The position numbers and the translations under genes are program-made. Of a stretch of 38,486 bases of DNA, positions 24,067 to 32,517 are shown piece by piece. The notes beneath the pieces are model-generated. The model saw only the letters and a program-made list of their open reading frames with translations, was not told the DNA's origin and made no database searches. Within the stretch, counting starts at the first letter, position 1. Every line of letters begins with the position of its first letter. This stretch comes from Actinomycetota bacterium (GTDB lineage: Bacteria; Actinomycetota; Actinomycetes; Actinomycetales; Kineosporiaceae): assembly GCA_016213575.1 (NCBI GenBank), contig JACRAB010000277.1, positions 1 to 38,486 of the forward strand, in the 5' to 3' direction.

Positions 24067-24938
24067 AGGTCGACCTCTCCTCTGCGGGACAGTGAGACCT
24101 GGACGGCCGAGATCACCGCCACGATCAGGAACAGCAGCAGCGCCTGAGCCTGGCCGGTGCCGAACTCCTGGTAGACGAAGGCCTTCTGGTAGACGTGCAT
24201 GGCGACCATCTCCGTCGAGCCGTACGGCCCGCCGTTGGTGAGGGTCAGGTTCACGTCGTAGGTCATGAAGGACCGGCCCATGGCCAGGAAGACGCAGATC
24301 GTGATGGACGGGCGTACCAGGGGCAGAGTGACGAGGCGCAGTTTGGTGAGCCCCGAAGCGCCGTCGATGTCGGCCGCCTCCAGCACGTCTCTGGGCAGGG
24401 TGCTCAGGCCAGCCATGTAGATGATGGTGAGGAAGCCCACCAGCTGCCACACGCTGGTGATCACCAGCGCCCAGAACGCCTGGCTCGGCGAGGCCAACCA
24501 GGACGAGGACAACGCCTCGAGCCCGAGAGCTTCGCCGACCGCGACCAGCCCCTGGGTGAAGATGAAGTACCAGATGAAGCCGAGCACGACCCCACCGATG
24601 AGGTTCGGTGTGAAGTACCCCGCACGGAGCAGGCCCTTGCCCCTGATCTTTCCGGAGAGCCCGAGCGCCAGGAGGAACGCCAAGACGTTGGACAGCAGCA
24701 CGACGAAGAGGACGTAGCGGCCGGTCATCGCCAAGGACGCCCAGAACGCGCTGTCGGCGGCCGCCGCTCGGTAGTTGTCGAGCCCGGCGAAGGACAGGGA
24801 CGTGCTCAGCCCGTCCCAGTTGGTGAATGTGAGCACCACGCCGGCGACGAACGAGACGATGGTGACGGAGCCGAAGGCGAATGTCGAAGGACCTGAGAAC
24901 ATCAGGTAGCCGCCGGCGTTGCGCCAGTGACGACTCAT
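24063..24938 (-). CDS. Carbohydrate ABC transporter permease, MalF type
   Basis: A 291-residue sugar permease (UgpA/MalF group) with about six membrane segments and the EAA motif in LEAADIDGASGLTKLRLVTLPLVRP. The N-terminus (MSRHWRNAGGYLMFSGPSTF) is the usual short cytoplasmic tail. It is the second gene of the LacI-controlled operon, 99 bp after the binding-protein gene, with a strong hairpin in that gap. Partner of the MalG-type permease, whose start overlaps its stop. Substrate not inferable from the permease alone. Confidence 0.95.
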   Translation of the reverse strand: MSRHWRNAGGYLMFSGPSTFAFGSVTIVSFVAGVVLTFTNWDGLSTSLSFAGLDNYRAAAADSAFWASLAMTGRYVLFVVLLSNVLAFLLALGLSGKIRGKGLLRAGYFTPNLIGGVVLGFIWYFIFTQGLVAVGEALGLEALSSSWLASPSQAFWALVITSVWQLVGFLTIIYMAGLSTLPRDVLEAADIDGASGLTKLRLVTLPLVRPSITICVFLAMGRSFMTYDVNLTLTNGGPYGSTEMVAMHVYQKAFVYQEFGTGQAQALLLFLIVAVISAVQVSLSRRGEVDL

Positions 24939-24980
24939 GCGTGAACCCCTTAGGGCTGGGCGGGGTGGGTGAACTGCGGA

Positions 24981-25029
24981 GCGGAACCGTGACCGGACGC
25001 CGGGAGGTGTTGTCCGGCCACGGTTCCGC
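24981..25029 (-). terminator. Intercistronic hairpin after binding-protein gene
   Basis: GCGGAACCGTG and CACGGTTCCGC (11 bp) plus inner CCGGAC/GTCCGG (6 bp) form a long stem with a single mismatch and a 13-nt loop, starting 9 bp after the binding-protein stop codon. Similar hairpins in binding-protein operons attenuate transcription or protect the upstream mRNA, giving more binding protein than permease. Confidence 0.7.
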
Positions 25030-25037
25030 GCCTGCGG

Positions 25038-26345
25038 CTACTTCGCCGACGTCCAGTAGGCCTGGATCGCCTTGGCGACAGCGGCGCGGTCGAGCTTGCC
25101 GTCGAGGTACTTGACCATGATGTCGCCGACCACGGGCAGATGGTCGGCCGGCAGGTCGAGGACCGGGCTGTACGTGCCGCCGGAGCTGACATCGGCGGCG
25201 ACGGCGCGCCCGAGCGGGTTGCTCGGCGGCAGCTTCACGTTCGAGTACGCGGGTACCTGACCGGCCTTGGTGACCATGTAGTCCTGGCCGCTGGGACTGG
25301 TGATGTACCAGTTGAGGTAGGCCTTGGCCGCTGCCTGCTGCTCGGGGGTGCTGACGGTCTTGTCGATGCAGAGCATGAAGGACGACGAGGCCATCAGTTT
25401 CTGGTTCCAGGGGTCCGTGGGGTCGTTGCTCACCGGGACCGGCAGGATCCCGTAGTCGTCGGACGCCGGGTCGAGCCCGAGCGCCTGCAGCACCGGCCAC
25501 TGGAAGTCACCCATGAACCAGAACGCCACCTTGCCGTCCGCGAAGGCCTTGGAGTCGGTGTCGATGGTGCCGGTCAGCGGCTTGGCTGCATTCAGGTTGT
25601 AGGTGCGCATCAGGTCGAGCGTGTCCATCAGGCCGTTGAACACGGCGTTGGACATCAGGTCGACCTTCCCGGCGCGCAGGTCGGCGAGGAACTTCGCGCG
25701 CGCGGCGTCGTCCCCCTGGGCGTCGTACAACTTGCCCATGTACTGCGCGCCCAGCGACCAGTTGAGCGGGGAGACCTGCGTGGCGGCGGCCACCCCGGAG
25801 GACTTCACCGTGGCGAACAAACGCTCGAGGTCAGTCCTCGTCCTGACGGTCGCCGGGTCGAAAGGGCCACCGATGGCCTTCTCGACCAGCTTCTTGTTGT
25901 ACAGGAACCCGATGGCGGTGACACTCGCCGGCACACCGAGCACCTTGCCGTCGATGGTGCCTTGCGCCTTCGCCCACGGGTAGGCGTTGTCCACCCAGGG
26001 CTCACCTGACAGATCGAGCAGCTTGTCGGACACCAGATGGACCGACGAGGTGTCCAGGACGAAGACGGTTGGCACGTTGCCGGCGGCGTACATGGCGGTC
26101 AACTGCTGCAGCGGCGGCTGGTTCAGCTGGCCCTGGACGAACGTCATCTTGTACTTCGGGTTCTCGGTGTTGAACACCTTGATGGCGTCCTCTGTCTGGG
26201 TGAGGATTCCGGGCCCTCCGACAAACCCGGAGAACTCCACCGGAGCGGCACCGTTCGCGCCATCACCCGTTGAGGAACCCGCCGCACTGCAGCCCCCTAC
26301 GAGCAGCGCCGCGACGGCCACCAGAGCCGCTGACTTCCTGCGCAT
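25038..26345 (-). CDS. Sugar ABC transporter substrate-binding lipoprotein
   Basis: A 435-residue family 1 extracellular solute-binding protein. The N-terminus MRRKSAALVAVAALLVGGC is a lipoprotein signal peptide with lipobox LVGGC and lipidated C19, so the protein is anchored outside the membrane. The mature part shows the expected two-lobe pattern, with GVPASVTAIGFLYNKKL and VAFWFMGDFQWPV blocks. First gene of the operon; two LacI-type operators lie between it and the divergent regulator. Ligand unknown; a carbohydrate or glycoside is the usual case for this family. Confidence 0.95.
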   Translation of the reverse strand: MRRKSAALVAVAALLVGGCSAAGSSTGDGANGAAPVEFSGFVGGPGILTQTEDAIKVFNTENPKYKMTFVQGQLNQPPLQQLTAMYAAGNVPTVFVLDTSSVHLVSDKLLDLSGEPWVDNAYPWAKAQGTIDGKVLGVPASVTAIGFLYNKKLVEKAIGGPFDPATVRTRTDLERLFATVKSSGVAAATQVSPLNWSLGAQYMGKLYDAQGDDAARAKFLADLRAGKVDLMSNAVFNGLMDTLDLMRTYNLNAAKPLTGTIDTDSKAFADGKVAFWFMGDFQWPVLQALGLDPASDDYGILPVPVSNDPTDPWNQKLMASSSFMLCIDKTVSTPEQQAAAKAYLNWYITSPSGQDYMVTKAGQVPAYSNVKLPPSNPLGRAVAADVSSGGTYSPVLDLPADHLPVVGDIMVKYLDGKLDRAAVAKAIQAYWTSAK

Positions 26346-26377
26346 CGACCCACACTCCCTCGTGCCTCATGGTCATT

Positions 26378-26391
26378 TGGAACCGATTCCA
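26378..26391. promoter_or_regulatory. LacI-type operator O1
   Basis: TGGAACCGATTCCA is a near-perfect palindrome with the central CG typical of LacI/GalR operators, 33 bp upstream of the binding-protein start on the minus strand. It differs from O2 at one base. Centre-to-centre spacing from O2 is 60 bp. Confidence 0.8.
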
Positions 26392-26437
26392 GGAGGGAGT
26401 ACGCTAGCATCGCAACTCGCTGACCAGCAAGTATACG

Positions 26438-26451
26438 TGGAATCGATTCCA
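26438..26451. promoter_or_regulatory. LacI-type operator O2
   Basis: TGGAATCGATTCCA is a perfect 14-bp palindrome with central CG, 42 bp upstream of the lacI-type GTG start. With O1 it frames the divergent promoter region, allowing repression of the transport operon and autoregulation, possibly by looping. Confidence 0.85.
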
Positions 26452-26492
26452 GTTCAGTTAGCATCTGGGGCACGCGCGGACATTGGAGGAAC

Positions 26493-27572
26493 GTGGTCGC
26501 CACCATCGCCGACGTCGCCCGGCTCGCCGGAGTGGGCGTCGGCACTGTCAGCCGTGTCCTGAATGGGCGCCCCAACGTCGGTGCGTCCACCCGGGCGCGC
26601 GTGCTTGCGGTCATCACCGAGCTCGACTACGTCCCCAACGCCACCGCGCGGAGTCTGTCCTCCGGACGCACCCGGACCATCGCCGTCGTCTGCATCCACT
26701 TCATCATTCCGTCGGTGATCGAGCGGATCCACGGTGCGGAACGAACGCTCACCGACGCCGGGTTCGACCTGATCATCCGCAACGTCGAGACCGCTGAACG
26801 CCGCGACCAGGCCCTGCGCGACCTGACACATGCCGAACGTGTCGACGGTGCCATCCTCATCTCTGTCACGCCGAACGAGCAGGACTACCAGCACATCCGC
26901 GCCGCAGGCCTACCCGTCGTTCTCGTCGACGCTTCGCACCGCAGCATGGCCCGGTTCGTCTGCGACGACGTCGAGGGTGGCGCAACGGCAGGCAGACACC
27001 TGCTGTCCCTGGGACACAGGCGGATCGGCTTCGTCGGAGACCCGCCCCGCCCTTCGCTCGGCGTCCCGTCCAGCCGCTCCCGCCTTCGTGGGCTGCGTGA
27101 GGCGCTGGCCGAGCAAGGGCTCGACGTGGCGCCGCACCATCTCGCCGAGGGTGAGCACTTCCGCGCCGGAGGCTACGAGTCGGCCCTTCGCATCCTGAAG
27201 CTCAAGGACCGCCCGACAGCAGTGTTCGCCGCCAACGACACCCTGGCGTTCGGCGTCCTCCAAGCCGCTCGAGAGCTCGGACTCCGGGTACCGACCGACC
27301 TCTCGGTGATCGGATACGACGACATCGACGCCGCCGACCTGGTCGGCATGACGACGGTTCATCAGCCGCTCTACGACTCGGGAGCCGCAGCCGCCGCCCG
27401 CCTGCTCCGACTGCTCAACGGGCAGGACCACGGCCCGCTGAGGACCGTCATGCCGACACGGCTGACCGTGCGTGAGACGACCGCGCCGCCGAATACCGGA
27501 ACGGCTCCGGTCAAATCCATTCACGGATCATCGGCGCCCGTGTCGTCCAGCAATCATCACCGGGTCCGGTGA
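26493..27572 (+). CDS. LacI family transcriptional regulator
   Basis: A 359-residue repressor. The N-terminal HTH and hinge read TIADVARLAGVGVGTVSRVLNGRPNV, continuing to NATARSLSSGRTRTIAVV, followed by a periplasmic-binding-protein-like sensor domain with the late FAANDTLAFGVLQAARELGLRVPTDLSVIGYDD block. GTG start with GGAGGA 2 nt before it. Divergent from the ABC transporter/esterase operon, with two matching operators in between, so it very likely represses that operon until the imported sugar or its metabolite binds. Confidence 0.96.
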   Translation: MVATIADVARLAGVGVGTVSRVLNGRPNVGASTRARVLAVITELDYVPNATARSLSSGRTRTIAVVCIHFIIPSVIERIHGAERTLTDAGFDLIIRNVETAERRDQALRDLTHAERVDGAILISVTPNEQDYQHIRAAGLPVVLVDASHRSMARFVCDDVEGGATAGRHLLSLGHRRIGFVGDPPRPSLGVPSSRSRLRGLREALAEQGLDVAPHHLAEGEHFRAGGYESALRILKLKDRPTAVFAANDTLAFGVLQAARELGLRVPTDLSVIGYDDIDAADLVGMTTVHQPLYDSGAAAAARLLRLLNGQDHGPLRTVMPTRLTVRETTAPPNTGTAPVKSIHGSSAPVSSSNHHRVR

Positions 27573-27671
27573 CGGCCGAGTCACGGAGCGACCGCCGACT
27601 CCTGCACCGGCCACACGGCAGTAGGGACACCTCATGGCCTTCGTGTTCTGACGACGATCCTGATCCGGACC

Positions 27672-28154
27672 TTGCCTTTGCCGTTGGAAGAGGCGAAGCA
27701 GGGAGCGGTGGCACCGGTGCCGGGCGGCACCTATGCGGTCCGGCGCTGCTCGCTACCCGTCCGGCTCGAGAGCGGCAACGTCGCGGTCGTCGCCGATGCC
27801 TGGATGGTGGACCACTCGTCCACGTCGCCCAAGCCGGAGCAACGCCCAGCGTCCGTGGGTGGCGAAGACCGCAAGGGCAGGGGGATCGGGGCCATCACCT
27901 TCGCGCGACGCGGCGGATGGTCGGCAGCTCCGGGCTTCCGGAGTTCCGTCCGGGACTACTGGCCGACATGGGCCCATGCCAGGGCGCTGGGGGAAGTCCA
28001 GGCAGGGCCGTCCAGACAGTGCCCGGCGGGAGCCAAGATGACCATAGTGACCGACCGTACGGGCAGCCGCCTCCGTGACATGTGCTCGCCGAGCGTGCGC
28101 GACCTTGTCGCGTCAGGAGCCGCCGCGACAAGGTCGTCATCGCGCTGGATGTAG
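27672..28154 (+). CDS. Doubtful hypothetical ORF downstream of lacI
   Basis: A TTG-started ORF of 160 residues, listed because its first 60 or so codons (EEAKQGAVAP to STSPKPE) show strong G/C third-position bias. I recognise no family; a central VVADAWMVDH stretch looks protein-like, but the C-terminal third (after AKM) looks random. No good ribosome site. It may be a decayed gene. The rest of the 853-bp gap 27573-28425 holds only conflicting short ORFs on both strands and the hairpin at 28100-28136. Confidence 0.22.
   Translation: MPLPLEEAKQGAVAPVPGGTYAVRRCSLPVRLESGNVAVVADAWMVDHSSTSPKPEQRPASVGGEDRKGRGIGAITFARRGGWSAAPGFRSSVRDYWPTWAHARALGEVQAGPSRQCPAGAKMTIVTDRTGSRLRDMCSPSVRDLVASGAAATRSSSRWM
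28100..28136. repeat. Perfect 13-bp inverted repeat (hairpin)
   Basis: CGACCTTGTCGCG and CGCGACAAGGTCG flank an 11-nt loop. The stem is perfect, but no T-run follows on either strand. It is in a region without a confident gene, between lacI (plus, ends 27572) and the alpha/beta hydrolase (minus, ends 28426), so it could be a bidirectional terminator for these convergent genes, or an element end. Confidence 0.55.
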
Positions 28155-28425
28155 CCGTGGACACGCGCAACCCGTTGGCCTCCGAAAGGAGGGCCTTCGG
28201 AACTTGCACGTCGTCCGGCGCGTCGGCACCATCCGCCTTGCCCGTCGCGGCCGGTGCCTCGTCCCACCAGGGTCCGGGGGCAACGCGGCCGCGTGGCGCT
28301 GTGGGTCGTCGGTTCGGTCAAGGGCCGCCAACCGCGAGTCACCGTTTGCGGGGCGGCATGCGGCGACAGAACGGCCGGCCGACGCCGCGGGCCCTTCAAC
28401 CGGACTCAGTCGCGGGACGCGGTGG

Positions 28426-29277
28426 TCACACCGCCAGGACTGCGTCGACGATTGCGCTCGGTACCTCGTCAACGGCCAGGTGACCAGTACGCGGCAGAAC
28501 CGTGACGGCAGCACCCATCGTGTCCTGCGCGACCCGTCGGACGGCGTCCGGCGGGAAGAAGCAGTCCCGCTCGCCGACCAGCACGATGACGTCGCGTCCT
28601 CGCCACCGGGCGAGAGCCGTCCTCCCGAGCGGACCGGGCGCCCCGCTGGTCCGGGTGTGCCGGGCGACCGCGGCCATCCAGCTGACCGCGTCCGGGTGAG
28701 GCCGCCGACCTGGGCCGGACATCGCTGCGAGCAGCCTGGCCGCCGTGCGCTCGGACGGACGCACGAGCCACGGCAGCGTCGCCGCCAGGACCCGGACACC
28801 GACCTTGACGCCGATCAGGCCCGCAGGCGAGACGAAGACGAGGCGGTCCACGAGGTCCGGTGACGCGCTCGCGGCCGCCGCGGCACCGCGCGAGTGACCG
28901 GCCACCACGACCCGAGCACCGGGACCACTCGTCCGAACCCGGCCCAGCACCTCGTTGATCCACGCCGCGAACGCCGGCTCCTCGTCCTGCGGGCGGGCCG
29001 GGTCGCTCAACCCGGGCTGGCCCGGCAGGTCGACCGCGACCACACGGCAGCGTTCGGCGAGCGCGGTGAGCACCGGGAGGCTCGTCGCCGCGTTGAAGCT
29101 CGTGCCCGGCAGGTAGACGCAGACCGTACTCCCCGCGCCGGCCTCCACGAGGTGCGTCGACCCGAGGGACGTCTCGACCGTCGTCGACGTGTGCAGGGCC
29201 GCCCAGTCGTTCAGCCGCTGTCGACACATGGCCCGCACCTGGTCGCGCCCGGCGGTGGAACGGTAGAGCGGCTGCAT
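28426..29277 (-). CDS. Alpha/beta hydrolase
   Basis: A 283-residue alpha/beta hydrolase of the fold_6 type. Seen are VCVYLPGTSFNAATSLPV (oxyanion region), VDLPGQPGLSDPARPQ, nucleophile elbow VAGHSRGAAAA, an acid in LVGERDCFFPPD and a C-terminal His in RTGHLAVDEVP. Length is complete. No clear operon partner: 651 bp without a supported gene lies upstream and 853 bp downstream. The substrate could be an ester, lactone or other small molecule; no further assignment is possible. Confidence 0.85.
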   Translation of the reverse strand: MQPLYRSTAGRDQVRAMCRQRLNDWAALHTSTTVETSLGSTHLVEAGAGSTVCVYLPGTSFNAATSLPVLTALAERCRVVAVDLPGQPGLSDPARPQDEEPAFAAWINEVLGRVRTSGPGARVVVAGHSRGAAAAASASPDLVDRLVFVSPAGLIGVKVGVRVLAATLPWLVRPSERTAARLLAAMSGPGRRPHPDAVSWMAAVARHTRTSGAPGPLGRTALARWRGRDVIVLVGERDCFFPPDAVRRVAQDTMGAAVTVLPRTGHLAVDEVPSAIVDAVLAV

Positions 29278-29928
29278 CCGACCATCCCCCTATCCCTTCG
29301 TCGCGATCATTCCTCATATGGCTGCACGCCCGGAAGATCAGCGGCCAGAACGACATGGAGCGCGCCCGGCTGCTCATGTCTACCCGGCACCAGCCGCACC
29401 TGTGGCTGCCAGCAACTCGCGCACAAGCGGCCGACCTCGACGCCTGCCCCCGCCCACCCGCGATCGGTGATGGTTCCGTTGACAGCACGGGTGACAGCAA
29501 CGAGGCTGAATCCGGGCACACTGTGTGGGACGTCCCAAGGGCAAATCCCCTGATCAGAGGCTTCTGCCACACCGTGGTGGACGATCCTGAACGCGAAATC
29601 GGAAGACCCAGTCCGTCTGCTGCCGGATACTGCCGGCTGCTCCGCGTGGGTGCCAGCACAGCACACCGAGGAGAACCGCCTGCGTCCCGCGGACAAGCGC
29701 GCTTGTCGCACTGCAGGTGACGGCCGCCGACGTAGCGCGCCCTATCGGCAAGCACCCTGGGTGATTCTGGAACGGCGTCTCAGGAGCCCACTGCGTTGCG
29801 ACCATCCAGGGCGCGCGTCCGGCCAACGCGCGCGGCCCTGAGCAGCACGTCGTCGAAGCCGAGCATCTGGGGCAGCGGTAGGTCCGGGGGCGGTCTCCTC
29901 GGCGAACGGCTGAGCCGACCGGGCCGGG
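29278..29928. other. Intergenic stretch without a supported gene
   Basis: Only short ORFs with conflicting frames are present on both strands. G/C third-position bias is not maintained, no family is recognised, and base composition is less GC-rich around 29480-29600 than in the neighbouring genes. It may hold promoter sequence for the hydrolase ending at 28426 and decayed gene remains. Confidence 0.5.
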
Positions 29929-30819
29929 TCACGCCTCCGGGATCGGACGGCCGTAGGCCTCGAGGGTGATGGCGTCGGGCTCGGGGCCGCCACGCCTGCC
30001 GGTGTCGAGGGTGTCGACGGCGGCGAGCTCGTCGGCGGTGAGGTCGAACCCGAAGACGTCGAAGTTCTCCGCGATCCGCGCCGGCTTGGTGGACTTCGGG
30101 ATCACCGAGCGTCCCTGCTGCAGGTGCCAGCGCAGCATGACCTGCGCCGGGGTGCGGCCGTGCGCCTGCGCGACGGCCACGATCGTGGGGTCCTGCAGGG
30201 TGCTGCTGTGCGTGCCCTCCCGGTAGAACGTGATGCCGCCGATCGGGGACCACGCCTGCGTCAGGATGCCGTGCTCGGCCCCGAACGCCTGCACCTGCGA
30301 CTGCTGGAAGTACGGGTGCACCTCGATCTGGTTCACGGTCGGCACCACGGTGGCCCTGTCGAGCAGGCGGGTGAGGTGCTCGACCATGAAGTTGCTGACC
30401 CCGATCGCGCGCACCTTGCCGTCGGCGTACAGCCTCTCCAGCGCCCGGTACGCCTCCAGCGTCCGGTCGAACGCTGTCGGCAGCGCCTGGTGCAGGATCA
30501 GCAGGTCGAGCCGGTCGACCCCGAGCTTCGCGGCGCTCTTGTCGAAGGCGTGGAGCGTCTCGTCGTAGCCGTAGTCGCTGATCCAGATCTTCGTCTCGAG
30601 GAAGACCTCGGCCCGCTCGAGGCCCGAGGCCCGCACCGCTTCCCCGACCTGCCGCTCGTTGCCGTACGCCGCGGCGGTGTCGATGTGCCGGTAACCGGCC
30701 GCCAGCGCCGCCGTCACGGCGTCCCGGGTCTCGTCCGGCGGGGTCTGGAAGACACCCAGCCCGATCGCCGGGATCGTCGCTGCGTTGTTCAGCTCGAGCT
30801 GGGGGACGTCGTTGCTCAT
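29929..30819 (-). CDS. Aldo/keto reductase (2,5-diketogluconate reductase-like)
   Basis: A 296-residue AKR barrel that reduces a carbonyl with NADPH. The catalytic tetrad is recognisable: D in GYRHIDTAAAYGNE with Y a few residues on, K in LETKIWISDYG, and H in LLILHQALP (usual form LLIHWP). The C-terminal SVIPKSTKPARIAEN is the NADPH phosphate-binding loop. Last of three genes on the minus strand (alcohol dehydrogenase, DUF2255, AKR) sharing the MmyB-type element at 32449. A short hairpin (CTGCCGCC/GGCGGCAG, 30859-30883) precedes its start. Reduction of reactive aldehydes, ketones or quinones is the likely theme. Confidence 0.94.
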   Translation of the reverse strand: MSNDVPQLELNNAATIPAIGLGVFQTPPDETRDAVTAALAAGYRHIDTAAAYGNERQVGEAVRASGLERAEVFLETKIWISDYGYDETLHAFDKSAAKLGVDRLDLLILHQALPTAFDRTLEAYRALERLYADGKVRAIGVSNFMVEHLTRLLDRATVVPTVNQIEVHPYFQQSQVQAFGAEHGILTQAWSPIGGITFYREGTHSSTLQDPTIVAVAQAHGRTPAQVMLRWHLQQGRSVIPKSTKPARIAENFDVFGFDLTADELAAVDTLDTGRRGGPEPDAITLEAYGRPIPEA

Positions 30820-30930
30820 CGGGGTACTTCTCCTGTCGGATCGGTCGTCTGGTGGAGCCTGCCGCCGGGTGCCGCGGCGGCAGCGCCAAGAAGGTCGGGC
30901 GGGCGGGGCCCGGGACCGCGTAGGGGCGCC

Positions 30931-31308
30931 TCAGCCGCGGGGTAGGACCCGCAGGGTGGTCCGTGCAACGTCGGCGCCGGTGACGGCGCCGACGGGTCCG
31001 GGGCCGTAGCGGTCGTACTTGGCCTGGTAAGCAGCCGTGACGTCGAGGTTCACGTCCGGCGGGGCGGGCGCGAAGGTGACGTCCTTCTGCACGCCGCCGG
31101 AGCTGATCCGGCCGGTCCCGGTGGCGACCGCCCGCCGGAACCAGGTGTTCTCCGGTCCGTGCGCCGACCGGATGTAGACGGCGTCCCCGACGACGACCTG
31201 CCAGATCGGGATTCCGCGTCGCAGGGTCCCGTCCATCCGCGCGGTCGAGACGGCCAGCTCGACCGCCGCGCCGATCCGGCGCAGCTCGTCCTGCGTCCAC
31301 CCGGTCAT
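30931..31308 (-). CDS. DUF2255 family protein
   Basis: A 125-residue protein matching the DUF2255 pattern: RRGIPIWQVVVGDAVYIRSAHGPENTWFRRAV, then SGGVQKDVTF and DVTAAYQAKYDRYGP. The fold resembles small flavin/nitroreductase-like split barrels, but no function is established. The start at MTGWTQ (31308) is chosen over the long ORF, as it lies 32 bp after the alcohol dehydrogenase stop in the same direction. DUF2255 genes commonly neighbour oxidoreductases, as here. Confidence 0.88.
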   Translation of the reverse strand: MTGWTQDELRRIGAAVELAVSTARMDGTLRRGIPIWQVVVGDAVYIRSAHGPENTWFRRAVATGTGRISSGGVQKDVTFAPAPPDVNLDVTAAYQAKYDRYGPGPVGAVTGADVARTTLRVLPRG

Positions 31309-31340
31309 GACTGCTCCCTCGCCTTCCTGCGTCGTCCGGG

Positions 31341-32402
31341 TCACGGCCGGATCATCACCTTGAGCGCCTCGCGGGCGTCCATCGCCGCGTACCCCTTGGG
31401 GGTGTCCTCGAGCGCGACCGTGGTGTCGAACACCCGGCCCGGCCGGACCGACCCGTCGAGCACCGCGGGCAGCAGGTCCTCGATGTAGGCCCGGACCGGG
31501 GCCGGGCCGCCGGTGAGGGTCACGTTGCGTCCGAACAGCGACCCGAAGCCGACCGGCGCCTGCTCGTACTGCGGGACACCGACTTTGGCGATCACCCCGC
31601 CGGCGCGGACCACGCCGACCGCCTGCTCGTAGGCGGGCAGGTGCCCGACGGCCTCCAGGACGACGGGGCTGCCGCCGTCCGTGAGGTCCTGGACCGCAGC
31701 GATGCCCGCTTCGCCGCGCTTGGCGACGACGTCGGTGGCCCCGAACTCTCGGCCGAGGTCCGTCCGAGCGCTGTGCCGGCCCATGAGGACGATCCGTTCC
31801 GCGCCGAGCCGTCGCGCCGACAGGACGGCCATGAGACCGACTGCGCCGTCGCCGATGACCGTGACGGTGCTGCCGGTGGTGACACCGCCCCGGACGGCGG
31901 CGTGCCAGCCGGTGCCGTAGACGTCGGTCAGCGTGAGCAGGGACGCCAGCAGGTCCTCGTCGGCGTCCCGCAGGCCGTCCCCGGACAGCTCCGGGACCGT
32001 GACCAAGGTGCTGTCGGCGAGCGGGACCCGCACCGCCTCGGCCTGCCCACCGGCGGTCCCGAGCCGGGCGTCGTTCCAGAAACCGCCCACCCCGCAGGAC
32101 GTCTGCAGCCCGGCCCGGCAGAACTCGCAGCGACCGCAGGAGACCGCGAACGGGGCGATGACGAAGTCCCCCGGACGCAACCTCCTCACCTCGGCGCCGA
32201 CCTCCTGGACGACGCCGACGAACTCGTGCCCGATGGACGAGCCGTGCTCGGAGGCGGGCCGGGAGTGGTACGGGTGCAGGTCGCTGCCGCACACGCAGGC
32301 GCGGCTCACCCGCACCACGACGTCCGTGGGCTGCTCGATGGTCGGGTCGGGGGCGTCGACGACGCGGACGTCGCCCGCGCCGAACAGGTAGATCGCTCTC
32401 AT
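31341..32402 (-). CDS. Zinc-dependent alcohol dehydrogenase (MDR family)
   Basis: A 353-residue medium-chain dehydrogenase. It shows catalytic zinc ligands in CVCGSDLH and GHEFVGVV, a structural zinc site C-x2-C-x2-C-x7-C in CGRCEFCRAGLQTSC, and a Rossmann motif VIGDGAVGLMAV for NAD(P). Oxidises an alcohol or reduces the matching carbonyl. First gene of a minus-strand unit with DUF2255 and AKR; a 16-bp element shared with the MFS promoter lies 47 bp upstream, suggesting control by the XRE/MmyB-type regulator. Confidence 0.95.
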   Translation of the reverse strand: MRAIYLFGAGDVRVVDAPDPTIEQPTDVVVRVSRACVCGSDLHPYHSRPASEHGSSIGHEFVGVVQEVGAEVRRLRPGDFVIAPFAVSCGRCEFCRAGLQTSCGVGGFWNDARLGTAGGQAEAVRVPLADSTLVTVPELSGDGLRDADEDLLASLLTLTDVYGTGWHAAVRGGVTTGSTVTVIGDGAVGLMAVLSARRLGAERIVLMGRHSARTDLGREFGATDVVAKRGEAGIAAVQDLTDGGSPVVLEAVGHLPAYEQAVGVVRAGGVIAKVGVPQYEQAPVGFGSLFGRNVTLTGGPAPVRAYIEDLLPAVLDGSVRPGRVFDTTVALEDTPKGYAAMDAREALKVMIRP

Positions 32403-32448
32403 ACCGGCCAGTCAACCCCTGTCGTGCAGCGCGTGGGAGGACCGGCCT

Positions 32449-32464
32449 TTCCAGGTACTGACAG
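32449..32464. promoter_or_regulatory. Candidate MmyB-regulator site upstream of alcohol dehydrogenase
   Basis: TTCCAGGTACTGACAG matches the element at 34494-34509 in 15 of 16 bases, and the match extends upstream (GGACCG in both). The core CAGGTACTG is a near palindrome. Both copies lie about 45-50 bp before their genes in the same orientation. Confidence 0.6.
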
Positions 32465-32517
32465 ACCCCGTCTCGTCACCGCAGCGCGCCCCGGGGTGCG
32501 GCCCCCGGCGTGGCGTG

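Noticed and set aside
29780-31300. 506-aa minus ORF
   Set aside because: Out-of-frame reading across the AKR and DUF2255 genes, with no motifs.
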